The notes beneath the pieces were generated by a model. That model was not told the DNA's origin. It searched no databases and worked only from the letters and a program-made list of their open reading frames with translations. A program made the position numbers and the translations under genes. A DNA stretch of 47,298 bases, taken from contig BQIZ01000007.1 in NCBI GenBank assembly GCA_021604365.1, positions 1 through 47,298 on the forward strand, in the 5' to 3' direction. The DNA is from Nitrospirales bacterium. GTDB lineage: Bacteria > Nitrospirota > Nitrospiria > Nitrospirales > UBA8639. This document shows, piece after piece, positions 1-10,736 of the stretch (position 1 is its first letter; every line of letters starts with the position of its first letter).

Positions 1-207
1 GCGGAGATCTGGGCCGTGCGTGTGGGCCAGGATGGCACCCTCTTCGACACCAGCCTCAGTGACAAGTTCAGGCGCCCAAACTGTAAACGCTGGCGCGAGA
101 AGGTTTCCTGCCCGAGCGACCAAATCGCCATTGGCTTTGAGGCCACCTATGGCGATGGCGGTTTTGCCGGCTTGCGGCTTCGTTGTAAGGCCGTCGGGCC
201 GAAGTAG
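1..207 (+). CDS. C-terminal fragment of an unrecognised protein (5' end outside window)
   Basis: Frame 1 is open from the first base to a TAG at 205-207, so the ATG/GTG starts in the ORF track are internal and the true start lies upstream of the window. The visible 68 residues contain two cysteines flanking a glycine-rich segment (CPSDQIAIGF ... GFAGLRLRC). This is reminiscent of small disulfide-bonded carbohydrate-binding or secreted repeat domains, but I do not recognise the family. The next gene starts 456 bases downstream, so this is probably the last gene of its transcription unit. Function unknown. Confidence 0.5.
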   Translation, partial: AEIWAVRVGQDGTLFDTSLSDKFRRPNCKRWREKVSCPSDQIAIGFEATYGDGGFAGLRLRCKAVGPK

Positions 208-328
208 CGACTACACACGGTCAGCCTGGGAAATCCTGCGCCTTGCCATTGTAGATAATGGATTGACGTGACTGCGGATCGTTTCGACGATGAAACCGAG
301 AACACACGCTTAAAGAGTTTCTCCATCA

Positions 329-367
329 CGTATCTGATTGGATACAAGGTCGTATCTGATTGGATAC
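329..367. repeat. Tandem pair of 17-bp repeats, each an inverted repeat; operator-like
   Basis: The 17-mer cgtatctgattggatac occurs at 329-345 and again, identical, at 351-367. Each copy is itself palindromic (GTATC-n6-GATAC). The centre-to-centre spacing is 22 bp, about two helical turns, so two protein dimers would sit on the same face of the DNA. The pair lies in the 456-base gene-free stretch 208-663, about 300 bases upstream of the large membrane-protein gene. I see no other feature in that stretch. The regulator is unknown. Confidence 0.6.
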
Positions 368-663
368 GCCATCGATCACTCTACATAAATTCCATTTTCC
401 ATTGGCGTTCCTTTTGTTTCATTCTTTTTCTATAATTCCGCTGGTTTGTCATCTGTTCGCTCAGTGGGGGGAGAGTCTTCGATTGCGCTCGCATGAATCT
501 TGAGTTTCCGGTAGGCATGAACGGGACCGTGGCCGGCATTATTTCCAATTGAACCTATGGCATTGTTCAACCAAACATATTTTCTTACCCATGAGAAATG
601 AGATGAAGCAGAAAAGCCCCATCCGGCAATTGTCTTGTTCCAGGAAACATTCGCGAGTAAATC

Positions 664-3600
664 ATGTCCTTTGAAAAAAGTGATGACTCCAAAATTCCTA
701 TTACGGGGTTATTGATACTGCTCACCGTACTGGGAGGAATTCTGTTTTACCAACAACCGTTTAAAAGTGATCGGCCCGTTAATGGACAACAAAACAAGGC
801 GGTGATCGTTGGTGACAAGCGGGTTCAAAGCCGTCTGTGGCAAGACCCTTTCGCATCGGTGAAGGCTCATAAAAATGTCGAATCCAATGCCAACCAGTCT
901 CAGCCTGTGGCTCCGTCACCCCAAGGTCCTCTCAATGCTTCCCAGGCCAAAAACCACCATAATTTGCTCAGTCAGTTGCATGAGATTACGAAGACCATAG
1001 GGAAACCCACACCAACATTCAAAGTCCTGATTGTCGTGACAGAAGGGACTCCCTTTGCCTCCGGAACAGAATACCGGTTACGCCATCGTTATGCGGTGGT
1101 GTCCGCTCTGGGGGAGGCCGGATATATTCCTGAAGAAGGAGAATTTTTCCGGTATTTTGGGTGGGACCGCACACAGTTTCAAGGAGAAGGCATCTGCTGG
1201 GATGAGAGTTGCCCCCCCCTTGATGTGCCTCTCGAATGGTTTAAACCAGACGACAAGTCAAAAGATCACGTGCTTATCTTATGGGTCAAGGATCAAGACC
1301 TTGATAAAAAGCCCTTGGCATCTCTTGAAGGCCTTGTTGCCTTTGTGAAGGAATCGGCACCAGACTCTCATAAGAACCCAAGTGGTACAGATTCATTTCC
1401 TTTCGCCAAGCCGTTTACGGTTTTAGGCCCGTTTCATTCCGGGACTTTACGCGCCATGATCGGTGAAGCGCTCGCAAAACAGAGTCAGGATTCTTCCTCC
1501 ACCCATCCAATAGAGGGTTCGCACGCGATTGAATACCTTTCTTTCTCCGCCACGGCGTCTGATGCCGTTCTTTTTGAAGGTTTCCCTATTGGGCGAGAAG
1601 AGTGTTTGAGTGAAGCCACATGCTGGGAATATATGAGGTCCTTGGACTTTGATGTGCATCGTGTCATCGGAACCGATGAAGAACTGGCCAGAACACTCGT
1701 CGAGGAATTAACGAAACGAAAGGTGGACCTTCAAAAGGGACATGATCATATTGCCTTGATCGGCGAGTGGGATACCCTCTATGGGCGTAAATTGCCACTG
1801 ACCTTTCTTGAGGTGGCAAAAAATACTCCTGATCTTGATTTTATGACTAAAATTGAAAATTTAGCAGACGTCGGCTGGCCGGATTGGGCCCATCGCTATA
1901 GCTACCTTCGTGGAATTGACGGTGAACTTCCTCAGAATATGAAAGGCTCTGACGGAACATCCAAGGATGACGGAACCGTTTCCCAAAACTTTTTTAAAAT
2001 AAATAAGGGTCTTGAACGCCCCGAAGGCCCAGCCCAATTCGATTACCTGAGGCGTTTGGCCTTACAAATCAAAGTTGAAGATGAAAAAATTCGTGAACGG
2101 TGTATGGACAAGGTGGGGGAAGGATCGTGGCCCATCTGTCCAGGCTTTAAGGCCATGGGCATTTTGGCAGGAGATGTCTATGACAAACTGCTGCTCCTCC
2201 AAGCCTTGCGAACGGAATTTCCCGGGGTCATTTTCTTTACCACCGATCTTGATACCCGCCTCATCCATCCGGCCCAATATCAATGGACTCGAAATCTTCT
2301 GATTGCTTCCCATTTTGGCCTACGTCTTCACGACCAGGTGCAAGGCTCGATTCCCCCGTTTCGTGATGCCTATCAAACCTCGTTATTCTTATCCACGTTG
2401 CTGGCTCTTGACCCCGTCACCGTCTGTCGGATGGCTCCCTCCTTTTTTTCTCATGGGGCATGCGACCAGTCACCAGACACCCACACCTATGAAAGAGCGC
2501 CGAGAGTCTTCGAGGTCGGACTCACAGGCGCGTACGACCTGAGTGCCGCTCCCAACACCATTCATGCGGCAAGACCAGACTTTGAAGATGGAAAGCCGGC
2601 TTCCCTTATTGGCTTGCGAACGTTCTTGCTGCTGGGATGTATTGTCTTTGGTAGTTGGGTGATTTATGCGGCCATGAGCCGGAGAGCAATGTTTCTTGCC
2701 AAGACGACGTGCAAGTCCCACATGTTCTGGATGTTCTTGGTCGCAGTCGTCGGTATCTATTGCTCGCTTTTTGTGTCCATCACCAATCAACTCCAACATG
2801 GAGAACCGTTTGTCTGGCTGGAAGGCATCAGTGTCTGGCCAACTGAATTACTCCGGTTAGCGGCGTTCTTTTTGAGTCTCTTATTTCTTTGCCGAGGATA
2901 CAGAACCCTTCAGGCCAAATTTCGTCAAATGGAAGCGGAATTCCAACTCCATCCAGGACAATGTTCAGGATGGTTCGAATGGAAAAAATGGATGGAATTC
3001 GGCCCTGATACTTTAGGGAGTCGCGTATCCCCCAAGAATACCGTCCGCGAATGCTGGGAAGTCTATACCGCATTAATGAGCCTCAAATGCGCAGGATCCC
3101 GTGTGGTCGTTCAGACGGCTGTCTACCTGTTTCTTTTTGCCTGTCCGATCTTTTTTCTCATTGGATTTCCAACCACCCCTTGCCGGGATGAGACCTGTTT
3201 CATGTGGGATAAGGGGATTCTATTAGTGAGCGTGATCACTATGTGGCTCCTGGTGTTTTTTGTGGTGTATGCGACACGGCTTTGTGCCCGGATGGTGGAT
3301 TGGGTTTTACAAAACGGCGTTGAATGGCCCTCTCGGCATACGATACGGGAACCCTGGTTCCACAGTTCACTGACCATTTCCCTGGCCCATATCCAACAGA
3401 GTCTGCGGTTTTGTGGCCAGCTCACAGAAGTGGTCGGAACCTTAATCTATTATCCCTTTATCATCGTCTTGGTCATGATTGTGTCGCGCTCTTCGTTTTT
3501 TGATGACTGGGATCTTCCAATCAGCCTACTTCTCGTGATAGGGAGCAACCTTGGGTTGGCAATATTTTCAGCCCTCCATTTTCGGCAAACGGCTGAACAC

Positions 3601-3813
3601 GCACGGGGACGAGTGCTCAATGAGCTGTCATTCATGTTGAGCACGAGTTCAGGCTCGACACGAAAGACCCAAGTGCAGAAGGTCATCAGCGAGGTCCAGA
3701 ACTTTAGGAAAGGGGCGTTTTCCCCATTTGCCGAACAGCCCATTCTGAAGGCATTTGCCATTCCGTCGGGAGGCTATTTCTTAATGATCTTCATTGAATA
3801 TCTTGGAAGGTGA
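664..3813 (+). CDS. Large membrane protein of unknown function, 1049 aa
   Basis: I do not recognise a named family. One hydrophobic segment lies near residues 14-30, followed by a long soluble region of roughly 600 residues that should be extracytoplasmic. After it come several hydrophobic segments (about 645-665, 690-710, 730-750, 820-845, 855-880 and 935-985) and a hydrophobic extreme C-terminus. The soluble part has recognisable alternating strand/helix segments such as FKVLIVVTEG and VIFFTTDLDTRL, which resemble Rossmann-like or periplasmic-binding folds. No catalytic motif is evident. The start has only a weak ribosome-binding site. It is a single-gene unit, followed by a hairpin and the convergent clpB. 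A sensor or transport role is possible but unproven. Confidence 0.75.
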   Translation: MSFEKSDDSKIPITGLLILLTVLGGILFYQQPFKSDRPVNGQQNKAVIVGDKRVQSRLWQDPFASVKAHKNVESNANQSQPVAPSPQGPLNASQAKNHHNLLSQLHEITKTIGKPTPTFKVLIVVTEGTPFASGTEYRLRHRYAVVSALGEAGYIPEEGEFFRYFGWDRTQFQGEGICWDESCPPLDVPLEWFKPDDKSKDHVLILWVKDQDLDKKPLASLEGLVAFVKESAPDSHKNPSGTDSFPFAKPFTVLGPFHSGTLRAMIGEALAKQSQDSSSTHPIEGSHAIEYLSFSATASDAVLFEGFPIGREECLSEATCWEYMRSLDFDVHRVIGTDEELARTLVEELTKRKVDLQKGHDHIALIGEWDTLYGRKLPLTFLEVAKNTPDLDFMTKIENLADVGWPDWAHRYSYLRGIDGELPQNMKGSDGTSKDDGTVSQNFFKINKGLERPEGPAQFDYLRRLALQIKVEDEKIRERCMDKVGEGSWPICPGFKAMGILAGDVYDKLLLLQALRTEFPGVIFFTTDLDTRLIHPAQYQWTRNLLIASHFGLRLHDQVQGSIPPFRDAYQTSLFLSTLLALDPVTVCRMAPSFFSHGACDQSPDTHTYERAPRVFEVGLTGAYDLSAAPNTIHAARPDFEDGKPASLIGLRTFLLLGCIVFGSWVIYAAMSRRAMFLAKTTCKSHMFWMFLVAVVGIYCSLFVSITNQLQHGEPFVWLEGISVWPTELLRLAAFFLSLLFLCRGYRTLQAKFRQMEAEFQLHPGQCSGWFEWKKWMEFGPDTLGSRVSPKNTVRECWEVYTALMSLKCAGSRVVVQTAVYLFLFACPIFFLIGFPTTPCRDETCFMWDKGILLVSVITMWLLVFFVVYATRLCARMVDWVLQNGVEWPSRHTIREPWFHSSLTISLAHIQQSLRFCGQLTEVVGTLIYYPFIIVLVMIVSRSSFFDDWDLPISLLLVIGSNLGLAIFSALHFRQTAEHARGRVLNELSFMLSTSSGSTRKTQVQKVISEVQNFRKGAFSPFAEQPILKAFAIPSGGYFLMIFIEYLGR

Positions 3814-3842
3814 AATGAGGAGAAGACTTTAAAGAGGACTAT

Positions 3843-3877
3843 TCAACGGGGAGAACAAAGACCTTTCTCCCCGTTGA
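3843..3877. terminator. 12-bp hairpin between convergent genes (probable bidirectional terminator)
   Basis: tcaacggggaga (3843-3854) pairs perfectly with tctccccgttga (3866-3877) across an 11-base loop. It lies between the end of the large membrane-protein gene and the end of clpB on the other strand. There is no strong T run on either side, so the strength of termination is uncertain. Confidence 0.55.
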
Positions 3878-3899
3878 GAGGTAGGGAATCGTAATGGTG

Positions 3900-6500
<2,601 letters not shown>

Positions 6501-6555
6501 TAGCTTCTCCCCGAAAAAAGAATGAATAGATGAAAAATTTCCCTCTCACTCTATG

Positions 6556-6582
6556 AGATAACAATCCCTGGATCGTTTTCAA
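6556..6582 (-). promoter_or_regulatory. Possible clpB promoter
   Basis: On the minus strand TTGAAA (6582-6577) is followed after 15 bases by TTATCT (6561-6556), about 55 bases upstream of the clpB start. The GGGGTTGAAA context resembles a heat-shock sigma-32 -35 box, but the CCCCAT-type -10 is missing and the spacer is short for sigma-70. No CIRCE element is visible. Confidence 0.3.
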
Positions 6583-6672
6583 CCCCTCTGGACTGATTCA
6601 CACCCGATATTCCCCCTACTGCTGGAAACACCCAGAGGACACGAAGTGTGAAAAAGGTCTATCGCGGAGCCG

Positions 6673-8307
6673 CTAGGAGGGTGACGAGCACAGAATGCGG
6701 TCGTACAACTGATGCACCCTGGTGGTATGTCGACGATAGTCGCTCAGAAACGCTTCCATGGCCTGGGCAACGGTGACCTGTTTGAGGTAACCCATTCTGA
6801 CGGCACATCTGGCAATCTCTTCAGACTTGCTCGGAAGCAGATGCGTTTGAAATTCATGAACCATTTGAAGTTTGTTCTCAAGATTTCTCAGAAACACATA
6901 CGACTCTTTTAGGAGGCGAGCGTCCTGTGCCGTCAGCTTCTCAATGTGCGTCAACTTCACCAACGCTTTGAGTGTTTGCCGGTCGCGGATTGTGGGATAC
7001 GCCTGTCCCCAACGCAGTTGAAGAGCTTGCACAATAAACTCTATTTCCCGAATGCCTCCGATGCCCAGCTTGACATGCCGGTCGACTTCCCCCCGTCGAA
7101 TCATTTTGGAAAGAATTTGTGACCGGAGTGATTGGATGGCTGGAAAAACCTCATCTTCGGCTTCTTCATTCCCATAGACAAACTCTGTCAACCCTTTGAT
7201 TAACGATTGCCCCACACGAAGGTTTCCGGCAATGGGCTTGGCTTTGAGAAAGGCCAGGCGTTCCCAGGTTCGGCCTCGACCCGCGTAATAATGGAGGGCA
7301 TCCTCAAGGGACGAGGCCAATGGCCCGACCACCCCTTCCGGACGAAGACGGAGATCGACGCGAAACAAGGCGCCTTCGGCTGTTGGCGCCGTCAAAACCG
7401 CCGTAAGTTCCCTGGCCAAAGTTTCACAATACAGGGCACGCGCAATACTGGTTTGTCCCCTCCCCGCTTCCGTCTTTCCTTCTGGCGCATGGTACACATA
7501 AATCAGATCGACATCCGAGCTGTAATTCAGCTCCCAGCCTCCGAGTTTCCCCATGGCCAGCACGGAAAAACCATCAGCCTTTTTCCCGGTCGGTCCCCCC
7601 CCTCCAAAATCGCCAAACCGCTGGGTTAATTCCCGGTTCACCAGTTCATACACCGCCTGAATGATTATGGAGGCGAGATCCGATAACACGGTATAGGTTT
7701 CTACGGGCGTGGCGATCCCCAATAAATCGCGAATCCCGATTCGGAGCATTTCGCGCCGCTTCATCCGCCGTAACGCTTCACATTTTGCTTCAAAACTCGT
7801 CACGGTACCGAGGGCGGCCTGCACGTTGGCCCCAAGAGCAATCCGGGTCATCCGCCGGCGCAGGACCCCATCATCCTCGATCCAATACACTAATAGTGGA
7901 TCACGAATAAACGTTTGCGCCATGGCCGGACTATTCCCGAATGCCGTGCCCATCACTTCGACCACATGCGGAACCATTGCTAAATATTGATAGAGTTGAA
8001 GGCGTTGGATACCGGAGTCGACATACCGTTCCCATTCATTCATGGCCTGATCCGGATCCGCCGTACGCGCGACGCTGCGTAACACTGCGGGCAGAATGGT
8101 CGCCAGGGCCTTCCGGGTGACCGGTTCCCCCGCCATGGCCTGTAGGTTATGGTCGGCTCGTTTCCAGTCCTGTAGGCCATAGGCCTGAAGTATCCGGGCC
8201 ACGTCTTGCGTGATAAGTCCTGAAGCCAGGAGTAAAGGCGTGGGATCGGGAAGGGAAGCATCAGGAGCATCCCCCTCGGAGGCTGCGTGTGATTTGAAAG
8301 CGGTCAT
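6673..8307 (-). CDS. glnE: GlnE N-terminal half only: glutamine synthetase adenylyl-removing-type nucleotidyltransferase domain
   Basis: Full-length bacterial GlnE (about 950 aa) contains two related nucleotidyltransferase halves: an N-terminal adenylyl-removing (AR) half and a C-terminal adenylyltransferase (AT) half. This 544-aa protein has only one catalytic module and it resembles the N-terminal half. It shows GKLGGWELNYSSDVDLI at about 250-268, then RVDLRLRPEG, GRTWERLAFLKAK, and the helical KLGIGGIREIEFIVQALQL segment. It ends there with a TAG stop. The catalytic DxD (SSDVDL) is intact. The complementary half is encoded divergently 73 bp away. Expected substrate is adenylylated GlnA, encoded nearby. 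There is no good Shine-Dalgarno, and the predicted transcript would have a very short leader. Confidence 0.85.
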   Translation of the reverse strand: MTAFKSHAASEGDAPDASLPDPTPLLLASGLITQDVARILQAYGLQDWKRADHNLQAMAGEPVTRKALATILPAVLRSVARTADPDQAMNEWERYVDSGIQRLQLYQYLAMVPHVVEVMGTAFGNSPAMAQTFIRDPLLVYWIEDDGVLRRRMTRIALGANVQAALGTVTSFEAKCEALRRMKRREMLRIGIRDLLGIATPVETYTVLSDLASIIIQAVYELVNRELTQRFGDFGGGGPTGKKADGFSVLAMGKLGGWELNYSSDVDLIYVYHAPEGKTEAGRGQTSIARALYCETLARELTAVLTAPTAEGALFRVDLRLRPEGVVGPLASSLEDALHYYAGRGRTWERLAFLKAKPIAGNLRVGQSLIKGLTEFVYGNEEAEDEVFPAIQSLRSQILSKMIRRGEVDRHVKLGIGGIREIEFIVQALQLRWGQAYPTIRDRQTLKALVKLTHIEKLTAQDARLLKESYVFLRNLENKLQMVHEFQTHLLPSKSEEIARCAVRMGYLKQVTVAQAMEAFLSDYRRHTTRVHQLYDRILCSSPS

Positions 8308-8321
8308 CGTGAAAAAAGAAA

Positions 8322-8350
8322 ATTATACGGGAGCGCGTCCGACCTTACAA
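8322..8350 (-). promoter_or_regulatory. Promoter for the GlnE AR-type half, sharing its -35 with the opposite promoter
   Basis: On the minus strand TTGTAA (8350-8345) and TATAAT (8327-8322) are separated by exactly 17 bases, giving a start site near 8315, only about 8 bases before the ATG at 8307. The -35 hexamer is the same six base pairs used by the plus-strand promoter for the AT-type gene. Confidence 0.55.
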
Positions 8351-8372
8351 TCCAACATTTTTTCAGTATACT
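8345..8372 (+). promoter_or_regulatory. Promoter for the ACT/GlnE-like gene; predicted leaderless or near-leaderless start
   Basis: TTACAA (8345-8350) and TATACT (8367-8372) are separated by 16 bases. A start site about 7 bases downstream of the -10 falls at about 8379, next to the chosen ATG at 8381. That matches the absence of a ribosome-binding site there. The -35 overlaps completely with that of the divergent promoter. Confidence 0.5.
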
Positions 8373-8380
8373 CGGGCACC

Positions 8381-10627
8381 ATGACCGAAGCAGAGCGGAT
8401 CCAATCGTATCAAACCCAATGTCCTGATCTTCGTCCGGCCTTGATCAGAGATTTTGTTCAGCAGATGGACCCGGATTATTTTGAAAGCTTTCCTCCCGCC
8501 GCGATCCTGGAACATTTAGTCCTGGCAAACCAGCTCACGTTTGAACGACCCTGTGCGATCTCGATCCGGACTCTGCCCACCCGGCAATTTCAACTGACTC
8601 TGGTGGGTTACGATTATTTTTCCGAGTTTGCCACATTCTGTGGCGTCTTATCCTCCTTTGGGCTGGATATTCGAGAGGCCACAATTTTCACGTCGTTAGA
8701 AAAAATATCTCCAACTTTTCCCTCAACCCCATCACTTCAGGGTCTTACATCCACAGGCTCCTCCTCACAAGCGACTCGAGGGTTGACCCGGAAAATTGTC
8801 GTGGATGTCTTTCATGTGCAGGCTCTTGAAGATCTGAAATTTGCCGAACCCGAACAACGTGAGTTTCAAGAGATGGTGACGGCCCTTCTCGTCCTTCTTC
8901 AAAAGAATCAGATCCGGCAGGCCCGTCGACAGGTGAATCGCCGGCTCGTTGAGAATTTAGAGAACATGCGTCAAAAACCGACGGAGTTGGTCCATCCGGT
9001 CCACATCACATTTTCCAATCCGCGCGGCGGTCATGAAACTATTCTGGATATTAGCTCAACCGATACGCCGGCGTTTTTGTACACCTTTGCCAATGCCCTG
9101 GCCATGCGCGGGATCTATATTGTGAAAGCCAAGATTGAAGTCGCCAACCACCGCGTCCGCAACCGTCTCTACGTCCGCGGACGCCAAGGCGGAAAAATTC
9201 AGGGAAAAGGCGAACAACAGGAACTACGAACGGCGGCGACCTTACTCAAAGAATTCACCCATTATCTCAGGTGGGCACCGGACCCCGGGAAAGCGCTCGA
9301 TCATTTTGATCAATTCCTGGATCTATGGTTAGAGCAGGCGAATTCCCCCTCGCATGTCACCAAGCTGAGCCAGGCTTCCACGCTCGAACGACTGGCTCAA
9401 CTCTTTGGCAGCAGTGATTACCTGTGGGAGGATTTACTCCGACGGCAACATGACAATTTGTTGCCCATGATGAATCAATACCAAAAAGGCCCCCTGATTC
9501 AATCAAAATCTGTACTCAGCAAGGCCATCGAGCCGTTATTGCTGAAAGCCAAATCTCCTGTCCACAAAAAAGAGCGTTTGAATCAATGGAAAGACGAAGA
9601 ACTGTTTCGAATCGACATGCGTCATCTCCTGGAAAATAGTCCCCTCCCCGACTTTTCCGAGGCCCTGACCAATCTCGCTGATGTCATTCTCAACCAGGCC
9701 CTTCTGCATTCTCAACAGGCGATCAATCCGAAAGCCTCTCTCACCGCTCCTCCTTCGATGGCGATTTTTGGATTAGGAAAACTCGGAGGCGGCGAATTAG
9801 GGTATGCCTCGGATATCGAAATTCTGTTCGTCTATCACATGCCGGGCAAACCCTCGCGAGGCCAGACGGACCAGAAATCCTCAGATTATTTTGAACGCTG
9901 GGCGCAGGAATTTCTCCAATGGATTGAAGCCAAGCAGGAAGGCATTTTTCACCTGGATACCCGATTGCGCCCGCATGGGGAAAAAGGCCTCCTCGCTAAT
10001 TCCCTCCAAGAAATTCAGCGCTATTATGCGCCACAAGGTGGAGCCGCTCCTTTTGAACGACAGGCGTTACTCAAGCTCCGTTTTCTTGCTGGAAATCGTG
10101 CGGTAGGAAAAGCCGTTGAACGGCATCGTGACCAATTTGTGTATGCCCCCGACCCCTGGGATCTTCAGACGGCCCTCCATCTTCGTGAGCGTCAAATCAA
10201 AGAGTTGGTCCAGCCGGGAACTACGCATGTCAAATACGGAGCCGGTGGCCTGCTTGATGTGGAGTATACTGTGCAATATTTCCAACTCATGCACGGGCAC
10301 GACCATCCTTCCGTTCGCACGCCCAATACGCTGGAGGCTATCGATCACCTGAGCGGCGAAGGCCTGTTCACTCTTGAAGATGGGGCTCAGCTCAAAGACG
10401 ACTATCTGTATTTTCGACAACTCATTGATGGACTCAGAATAGTCCGTGGCCATGCCCAGGATCTTGTCCTGCCACCATCCGGTTCTGATGAAATGGTGTT
10501 TTTAGCTCGCCGGCTCGGGATGCTCACCACAAACTGGCTTCAGGGAGCCGACGACCTGGAGCATGCCATTCACACCAGAATGACGAAAATTCGCAAACAA
10601 TTCCTTCAACGGTTTCCCAAACAGTAA
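8381..10627 (+). CDS. ACT-domain protein with a GlnE C-terminal (adenylyltransferase-type) nucleotidyltransferase domain
   Basis: This 748-aa protein is the missing second half of GlnE with an unusual front end. Residues about 70-105 and 217-270 look like two ACT-like regulatory segments (e.g. ETILDISSTDTPAFLY), of the kind GlnD uses to sense small ligands. The nucleotidyltransferase module at about 463-485 reads GLGKLGGGELGYASDIEILF, followed by LDTRLRPHGEKGLL and VKYGAGGLLDVEYTVQYFQL. In canonical AT domains the metal-binding pair is SDLDL; here the second Asp is Glu (SDIEI). The ORF track begins at 8210, but ATG 8381 avoids overlap with the divergent gene and fits the promoter. Its likely target is GlnA, or possibly P-II. 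It is an atypical AT or a diverged paralogue. Confidence 0.75.
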   Translation: MTEAERIQSYQTQCPDLRPALIRDFVQQMDPDYFESFPPAAILEHLVLANQLTFERPCAISIRTLPTRQFQLTLVGYDYFSEFATFCGVLSSFGLDIREATIFTSLEKISPTFPSTPSLQGLTSTGSSSQATRGLTRKIVVDVFHVQALEDLKFAEPEQREFQEMVTALLVLLQKNQIRQARRQVNRRLVENLENMRQKPTELVHPVHITFSNPRGGHETILDISSTDTPAFLYTFANALAMRGIYIVKAKIEVANHRVRNRLYVRGRQGGKIQGKGEQQELRTAATLLKEFTHYLRWAPDPGKALDHFDQFLDLWLEQANSPSHVTKLSQASTLERLAQLFGSSDYLWEDLLRRQHDNLLPMMNQYQKGPLIQSKSVLSKAIEPLLLKAKSPVHKKERLNQWKDEELFRIDMRHLLENSPLPDFSEALTNLADVILNQALLHSQQAINPKASLTAPPSMAIFGLGKLGGGELGYASDIEILFVYHMPGKPSRGQTDQKSSDYFERWAQEFLQWIEAKQEGIFHLDTRLRPHGEKGLLANSLQEIQRYYAPQGGAAPFERQALLKLRFLAGNRAVGKAVERHRDQFVYAPDPWDLQTALHLRERQIKELVQPGTTHVKYGAGGLLDVEYTVQYFQLMHGHDHPSVRTPNTLEAIDHLSGEGLFTLEDGAQLKDDYLYFRQLIDGLRIVRGHAQDLVLPPSGSDEMVFLARRLGMLTTNWLQGADDLEHAIHTRMTKIRKQFLQRFPKQ

Positions 10628-10684
10628 CGCCCGGGCATCAAAAGGAAATGTTGATCTCCTTCATATTGACTCACCCGGGCGTTA
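10625..10684. terminator. Long-loop hairpin overlapping a stop codon, between convergent genes
   Basis: taacgcccggg (10625-10635) pairs with cccgggcgtta (10674-10684), an 11-bp perfect stem with a 38-base loop. Its left arm includes the stop codon of the ACT/GlnE-like gene. It lies between convergent genes and could terminate in both directions. Confidence 0.45.
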
Positions 10685-10695
10685 GACATCCGTTT

Positions 10696-10730
10696 GCCTT
10701 CCCCACAGGAACGCGGGGAAGGCCATTTTT
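10696..10730 (+). terminator. Intrinsic terminator of the ACT/GlnE-like gene
   Basis: gccttcccc (10696-10704) pairs with ggggaaggc (10715-10723), a 9-bp GC-rich stem with a 10-base loop, followed by cattttt. This is a good rho-independent terminator for the plus-strand gene, just before the end of glnA on the other strand. Confidence 0.7.
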
Positions 10731-10736
10731 CAGCGC

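Noticed and set aside
8210-8380. Longer N-terminus of the ACT/GlnE-like protein (start at 8210 or GTG 8309)
   Set aside because: The 8210 start overlaps the divergent gene by 98 bases, neither has a ribosome-binding site, and both conflict with the promoter-derived start near 8379.
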